Positions 57,540 through 64,000 of a DNA stretch of 64,000 nt are shown one piece after another. The stretch comes from Alisma plantago-aquatica (Eukaryota > Streptophyta > Magnoliopsida > Alismatales > Alismataceae): positions 889,465,835 to 889,529,834 of the forward strand of contig OY856410.1 of the NCBI GenBank assembly GCA_963693085.1. Direction: 5' to 3'. The notes under the pieces are model-generated. The model saw nothing but the letters and a program-made list of their open reading frames with translations. It was not told the origin of the DNA and searched no databases. Position numbers and translations under genes: made by a program. Numbering within the stretch: position 1 is the first letter of the stretch; each line of letters starts with the position of its first letter.

Positions 57540-59571
57540 CTGAAAGAGTAGTGGATGTCCATTGCTAGCACTTTGCATGGGAGCCATGACTCCAAAAGAA
57601 CTACTTTCAACCCTTTATGTGAAAAGCCTACCTACTCCATTCTCCCTTTCAACCCCTTGTGTGGAAAGACTGCCTACTCCATTCTCCCTTGAATTACCTT
57701 GTGTGGAAAACCTACCTACTCCATTATCCCTTGAATTTCCTTGTGTGGAAAGCTTACCTACTCTAGTCTCCCTTGAATTGCCTTGTCTAGAAAGTCTGCC
57801 TAAGCCATCCCCGCTTGAATTATTCTGCCTGGGATACATGCCTACATCTGTAACACCACTTGTATTGTCTTGTATGTGAAAAGAACCAACACCTGAACTA
57901 TTTTTGCCACTTTGTATGTGTAAGACACTTGCAGTAGTCCGATTGGGGTATTCAGCTGCACAATCTACAGTAATACCGCCATCCTAGCACAAATAGATCA
58001 ACAATGTCAAAAAAAAATATATATTATATTGATGTAGGAAACTGACTCTAAGTTGCATGTGATTGATTATGCCAAGTCATTATTTGGGAGACAGTGTTCT
58101 TCAATCCATTTACTGTTTCTTCACTTTCCTTGAGTTTATCCCGAAATAGAAAACAAATTACAAACATCAATGTAATAGAACAATTGTAACTAATAGTTCA
58201 AGTTTTGTTTTAATCCAACATACATCCTTTGCTTTGCTTTCCTCAAGAAGCATTTCATATCTTATACGGACAGCTTTTCCCCTATGTCCTGTTTCTTTGT
58301 GCCCAATTCCAAGACCTCGGATCCTAGCCTTTTTGGAAGGATTTAAAACTTGCAAATAAGCTTCACGTGTTAGATTATCAACACATCTAGGATCTAAATC
58401 TTCTTGGTCTGCTACTTGGTTTTCCACAATATCAGAGATTTCAAGCTGTAATTATAAAGCATCATAAAAGGAAATCTTAAATTGAGATATATAAGTGTAT
58501 GTAGCTTTGTAGATAGGATAGGAAAGAAAATGTTTATTTTCTAACAACTTGTGGGCTTTTGTCGTAAACTTTTTCCAAAAATTTGTTAAGAGGCACAACA
58601 GGTTGTTCTTCACTGACCTACACATGATAGATAACATAATCACTATCCATATTATATTTTCAAATCTTACTAAAAAAGACAAATATCCATTATTTATACC
58701 ATTTCTGCCCGATAGAAACTCCCTGGCTTTGATCCTGTGGTATGATCCATCACTTTGTTTGCTCTGTTTGCCTTGTTGATCTCAGAAATTTTCTAAACCA
58801 TAAGAAACAAATAATTAGAAAAAGGAGATAGGTATAGATGCAAGTTATACGAAACTGGTGTACCTTGGACTTGTCGGTTCTTCATTCTTTAATAAGATTT
58901 TTAAATTGGTCAATATCTATGGAAGCATTTTTCTCAACTTTCTTCATCATCAATTCCAGTTCAATCTTGTACTTCTCATAGTAATCTTTCTTTACATGTG
59001 CCCTCCACACTGATATCCCTTTGCTAATATGGTCATCAATGTGATTCCATGCATTTGGATGACCGCCTAAATCGAAATATTTCTAAAAACATAGAAAATA
59101 TTATTTGGATATAAAAATCATACAATTTTTTGGTCTTTTTATGAAAAAGATTACCTCAATAAATGAATTTCTATCTGCAAAAGCTTGTTGTGGTTGCTCA
59201 TTCCACTTCAAGTCTAGATGCCATATGTGTGGTTTCCTTGCTATCATATGACAATAACGATTCAATTTGACACCATTCTCCCCAATAACATTTCCTTCGG
59301 AATCCCATTGGACCTTGTGACGTGGCTCCCCTTGCTTAGGAAGAAGGCTTTGCTCACTTGCAGGCCCACGTCCATACGTCCTATTCTCATGTTCATCCTC
59401 AACATTTTCTTCAATTGTTACATCATTTTCAATAGAGGGAGGGACAATAGAAGTTTCAAATACAGTAGATTCTTCCTCACAATTTTCTACAACTGTGGAG
59501 GGAGGGACAACAAAAGTTTCAACGGGTGTGATGTTACAACTAGATCTAGTGATTCTTCTTCCCGCCATCAT
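57540..59571 (-). CDS. CACTA transposon protein, Ptta/En/Spm family (multi-exon)
   Basis: Exon 1 (59571-59155) starts at ATG in MMAGRRITRSS and ends at a GT donor (59154-59153); the acceptor AG lies at 59084-59083. Exon 2 (59082 to about 58865) has GGHPNAWNHIDDHISKGISV and a Lys/Glu-rich stretch, with one in-frame TGA near its end. Exon 3 (about 58795-58701) has EINKANRANKVMDHTTGSKP, the signature of the plant En/Spm transposon family (PF03004). Further exons lie near 58620-58535 (VSEEQPVVPLNKFLEKVYD) and 58440-58225. The end (57612-57839) encodes 14-residue repeats. This corresponds to the DNA-binding accessory protein of CACTA elements rather than the TNP2 catalytic transposase, which I do not see. 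Exon limits are by eye. Confidence 0.72.
57612..57839 (-). repeat. 42 bp tandem repeat coding 14-residue repeats
   Basis: About five imperfect copies with period 42 bases. On the minus strand they read as variants of LSTQGNSRENGVGR. The period is a multiple of three and differences between copies are mostly conservative, so the reading frame appears to have been maintained. Confidence 0.85.
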
Positions 59572-59789
59572 TCAACTGACAAGAAAAATAATTAGATTAT
59601 TAGTGTAGAAATGTCAGTAACAAAAGTAGTAGCTACATTTAAAAACAAATAAATTGTAGAGAATATGAGACACCAACATATGCTTCTATGTTTTTCCTAT
59701 GATTTATTCCAGACCGATAGAAAAATGTATCGAGCTAACTTCAATTGGAAGATAAACTCCATATTATTAAATAATTAGTTTAAAAAAAA

Positions 59790-61712
59790 TGTAAGATGAT
59801 TTCAATGGATGAAACAAGAATCACAAATTCATATGAATATTTCCCCATGAGATTCATATTAAAAATTATGCAGACTTCAATATAGAAAGAGGTAACGAAA
59901 TAACTGCTATTGCATGATATCATAATTTTATAACATAGATTCATTACATTGTTGCATCTTACAACTTAAGAAAATTTATAAAAGGACGATGCAGCTTAGT
60001 AAAAGTGTTTTCCCACTAAGTAAAGGAATGTTTTCTCTTTATCATAACTGAGATTTTGTATTTGAAATTTTTTATTTTCCAATGGAGTGTGAAATATAAT
60101 TTTTGCATGATGAAGATATAATTAGGCAAACTAACTAATAAAAAATGATTTCTATGTAATTTGAAGTGTAATGTAAGTCAATCACTCTCTATTAGGGATT
60201 AGTGGTATTGTAAATTTACCGGTAATCTAACATATTAATGTGCCTTACAACATCCTACTTTCAATAGAACTAGTTCAAATCTTTTTTTCTTCATATGCAA
60301 ACATATTTGTACTTTGATATCAATATTGAAAGCAATATCATTGTGTACCACCCAAGCTAAGAATTTTGATATAAAATATAAATAGTTCATCGAATCAAAG
60401 GTTATTCATTATTATTACAAAGCAACTTGCATTCATCATAGTTAATAAAATAAAATTATAAAAGAGTTATGAATAATTACAAACATATATATAATACTAA
60501 TGCATGCTAATAAGAAAATGGTTTTGTATGTTGTGCCAACTATAGAAGTCTAAGTTATAATGTTGTTACTTCACTATGTAATACAATAATTTGTACAACC
60601 TATATGTAAACAATAGTGCAATATAGAATTCAAGAGGTGGATGAAGACAATAAAGTCAAAAATATTAGATGATTTCAATGGATGAAACAAGAATCACAAA
60701 TTCATATGAATATTTCCCCATGAGATTCATATTAAAAATTATATAGAGTTCAATATAGAAAGAGGTAAGGAAAGCACTGCTATTGCATGATATTGGAATT
60801 TTATTGTGTCCTTAACTAATTATGTTTATAAATCATCAAGAATTATGAATATAATTTATAAAGCAAAAGTATGACAACATGTAGTTGGAGTATTAATGTT
60901 TGGTAAACATGTATCCCCATTGTTGCAATGAAGAGATTTGAAATTAGTATGTTGAATTGTAATGTGATACTTTACATGTAGTATAAATTCATTACATTGT
61001 TGCAGCTTACAACTTAAGAAAATTTATAAAATAACGATGTAGATTAATAAAAGTGTTTTCTGACTAAGTAGAGGAATGTTTTCTCTTTATCATAACTGAT
61101 ATTTTGTATTTGAAATTTTTTGTTTTCCAATGGAGTGTGAAATATAATTTTTGCATGATGAAGATACAATTAGGCAAACTAACTAATAAACAAAATGATT
61201 TCTATGTAATTTGAAGTGTAATGTAAGTCAATCACTCTCTTTTAGGGATTAGTGGTATTGTAAATTTACTGGTAATATAACTTATTAATGTGCCCTTACA
61301 ACATCCTACTTTCAATAGAACTGGTTCAATTCTTTTTTTCTTCATATGCAAACATATTTGTACTTTGATATCAATATTGAAAGCAATGTCATTGTGTACC
61401 ACCCAAGGTAAGAATTTTGATATAAAATATAAATAGTTCATCGAATCAAAGGTTATTCATTGTTATTACAAAGTAACTTGCATTCATCGTAGTTAATAAA
61501 ATAAAATTATAAAAGAGTTATGAATAATTACAAACATATATATACTAATGCATGCTAACAAGAAAATGGTTTTGTATGTTGTGCCAACTATAGAAGTCTA
61601 AGTTAATCTTTTGTTACTTCACTACATAATACAATAATTTGTATAACCTATATGTAAACAATAGTGCAATATAGAATTCAAGATGTGGATGAAGACAATA
61701 AAGTCAAAATGT
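59790..61712. repeat. Direct duplication of a ~0.87-1.05 kb segment
   Basis: Copy 1 is about 59790-60660 and copy 2 about 60661-61712. Both start with GATGATTTCAATGGATGAAA and end with GTGGATGAAGACAATAAAGT. Copy 2 has about 190 extra bases (roughly 60795-60990), or copy 1 has lost them. The copies are otherwise similar and AT-rich, without coding potential. Confidence 0.9.
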
Positions 61713-64000
61713 GCTTAATATGAGTTAAAAAAATAATTCTTTGTGACTTTGGTTTTGACCAAATAATTATAGATCATGTTATAGGCTTCAATTTTTTGGA
61801 TGGTCTAGTATTTTATCATTATATATTACTCTTAGCGATTGATATGGGTGAGTAATCATAGTGAGAGGATATTATACGAATGCCTTGCATGTGATATTGT
61901 TCCCTTGTCACAAAAGAAACATGGAATAAATAATTCATTGTCTGGATTATATATTGGAAAGGCACAGTCAAAACCTGCAGCTGTGTGATCAATTATCTTT
62001 TGCAGAGTCCAAGCCACCAAAGAGACAAAGCCCGACGGTAGGTGGATTATATTGGCTGGCATATGAGCCTTCACGGAGAATTGGCCTTCACGAAGTCTAT
62101 TGTTCTGTAAATTATAAAATAACGAAGCATTAACCTTCAAAAGAAAAGAGCATGGAGTACTAAAATTCAGACTGGCGTATGAGATATAACCACGAATACC
62201 TGACGTTTGAAATAGAGAAAAGTTCAGACCGGCACAAGTACTCTAGAATTGTTTTAGAGAATTGTAAAAGCCTTTTGACAAATCTGAATTTGGATAGAGA
62301 CATTAGACGATAGACAATGATTATGGCTACACAACAAGCATACTGAGTATTTTTTTTTTAATTTGTCGACTTATGTTGTATTTGATATTATACATGTACA
62401 TGAAGTAGCAACTAGGAGTGTCAAAAAACTAGTTTTGAATCGGTTCTAAGCCAGTCAACAACCATGTTCATCTATATATATTCTCTTAACCTGGAACCAA
62501 AATTTTTTATAAGGTGACAAGTTCGAGTCAGATCCGATTTCATAATGTGAAACTCTAAACAAAATATGGTCATATCATTTTGTTAATTATGCACTATATG
62601 TAGTAATTTATACATGATAAGGACTTTTTTTTTAATTTTGTCAACCCAGATTCAATCTGAGTTGAACAAATCACCACCCATGACTTACGGTGGCTAATTA
62701 TGTTTGCATGATCGCCAATTCTGTTAAATCTCAAACAAAACTGAGATGAAAATATCAAACATATCATTCCCCTTAGTTGGTAAATGTAAAATATAATTCC
62801 AAAAAAATACTATAGAAAATATTTTAATTTCTGAGTAGATAAAGCAATTAAGTTGAAAAAAATATAGAAAAATAGAAAACATCCAGTAGAAAAGCAAGTA
62901 GATCTGTTGGTACTAAAATGTATAAAAAAATGGAGCAGATCGACAACGACCAGCTGACTCCTTTTTATTATAGGTATAAATACACATATACAAAAGCCTT
63001 TTAAATAAATAGGATTCTTATTTCAATAGGATATTTTTTATAAATAAATCCCCCTATTTATCTCCATTTTCATGTAACAAAAAATATTTTTTAACATTTT
63101 CTCCATCACCATCTCTTTTCTCATGTGTATGTTATCAAAAAACACACTTCAACAATTTTTTCATACTTGTCGCCTTTCCCTTTACCTTCCTCATCCACTT
63201 CTTTCTGACCGTCTATTATTTACCATATACCAAACAAAGTCTGAAAATTTCAAACATGGATGGGTTATTTCAAATTTAGATTATTATTGGGACGACAAAA
63301 AGGCATTTATCAGAAAAGTAATATGATCATACGTAACAATTTTTTTTGGCCTTTGAACTTCAGCAAATGGTGCACATTGTTGCATGACTACTAAGGCTAA
63401 ATAAAAATCTAAGACAAGTTGTACATCAAGTTAAAATCCTTAATAAAGAAAAAAAAAGGAGAGAACTTTGAGATCATTTTTGACAAAATTAATCAGTCCA
63501 TGGAGTGGAGGCTTTTTATATCATTACAAGTAGCAAACACATGAGGATGAATACTCTCTTAATACAATATATAAGCAGAATAAGATTAAGTAGAGAATAC
63601 ACAAACATTTCAAAGAATAATTTACCTTTATTCTTGCAATTCTAGCTCTTCATCCACTGCTTCGTGCTTATTGTTTGGTCATTATTTGATCACCACACCA
63701 AATATAGTCGAGCAGATGATAGCATATTGGACACAGTATCAGTTTAGAAGATGTAGAAGAATCCGACCGAGGACCAGATGTGCTGACGCTGAGAAGAATG
63801 AAATATAGTGGAAGACGCGGCACCGTTGGGAAATAATGAACTGCTTAATCGGAATATATTTGGAAGACGCTGCGTGATGTTATTTAAGAATTCAATGATG
63901 AAGTATCATGGGAAATTTCATTTTAGGACACCTTCGGAGTAGGGCATTTTAGTTAAGACTTTCATATTTAAGAAAAAGGATAAAAATAAACTTGTTATTG
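61713..64000. other. AT-rich stretch, nothing recognised
   Basis: Short ORFs here (for example 61856-62140 and 63123-63326) show no recognisable domain. I found no transposon terminus, RNA gene or strong repeat. It may be the interior of the CACTA that starts at 56194. Confidence 0.5.

Larger units (their letters stand above)
56194..64000 (-). mobile_element. CACTA (En/Spm) transposon, right end outside the window
   Basis: It begins CACTAGTAAAAAATGGGCC, a standard CACTA terminus, within the 5' LTR of element B; the base triplet CTA (56191-56193) is the likely target duplication. Subterminal repeats follow (56240-56660). A minus-strand gene of the plant En/Spm transposon protein type lies at 57540-59571. 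I found no matching TACTAGTG terminus up to 64000, so the extent is a lower bound and the stretch beyond about 61.7 kb might belong to something else. Confidence 0.75.

Noticed and set aside
63123..63326. Small plus-strand ORF near the right edge
   Set aside because: No recognisable motif and AT-rich surroundings without promoter or splice support.

Overview
The window is a stretch of plant (angiosperm) nuclear DNA built almost entirely from nested transposable elements. I see no intact host gene, rRNA or tRNA gene. The plant origin rests on two Athila-type Ty3/gypsy elements (tRNA-Asp primer site, ATHILA-domain second ORF), a chromovirus with a tRNA-iMet primer site, three CACTA DNA transposons, and fragments of plant AGO4-like and MAP65-like genes. 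I cannot name the species.

Layout. 1-3961: a decayed minus-strand Tekay/Del-like chromovirus cut by the left window edge, followed to about 6757 by its probable 5' LTR. 6758-7152: a ~395 bp inverted-repeat element. 7225-12372: a second copy of that element, split by a 4.7 kb CACTA transposon (7319-12066, GTT target duplication). 12889-14450: a broken Ty1/copia gag-protease fragment. 14451-16428: unassigned DNA holding a promoter-like block.

16429-56193 and beyond: one large minus-strand Athila-type element, called B here. Its 3' LTR (16429-27768) is interrupted by a 9.4 kb CACTA (about 17225-26650) that carries fragments of an Argonaute gene and a MAP65 gene. Its 5' LTR (54526-56193) is interrupted by a third CACTA (56194 onward). 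Its integrase is split by a second, younger Athila-type element, called C here (33690-48937, GTTGT duplication, ~2.45 kb LTRs). Both elements read gag-PR-RT-RNaseH-IN, then a long spacer, then an ATHILA-family second ORF. In B the second ORF continues into two tandem Ulp1-like cysteine peptidase domains; in C it does not.

The most notable feature is a module shared by B and C. An array of short inverted repeats (CGGT/ACCG arms in B, CCACG/CGTGG arms in C) lies just upstream of a TATA-like box. It occurs in the LTR and again in the spacer before the second ORF. This suggests that the LTR promoter has an internal counterpart driving the second ORF.

56194-64000: the third CACTA, with a multi-exon minus-strand En/Spm-type transposon protein gene (57540-59571) and a direct ~0.9-1.05 kb duplication (59790-61712). 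Its right end is not in the window.
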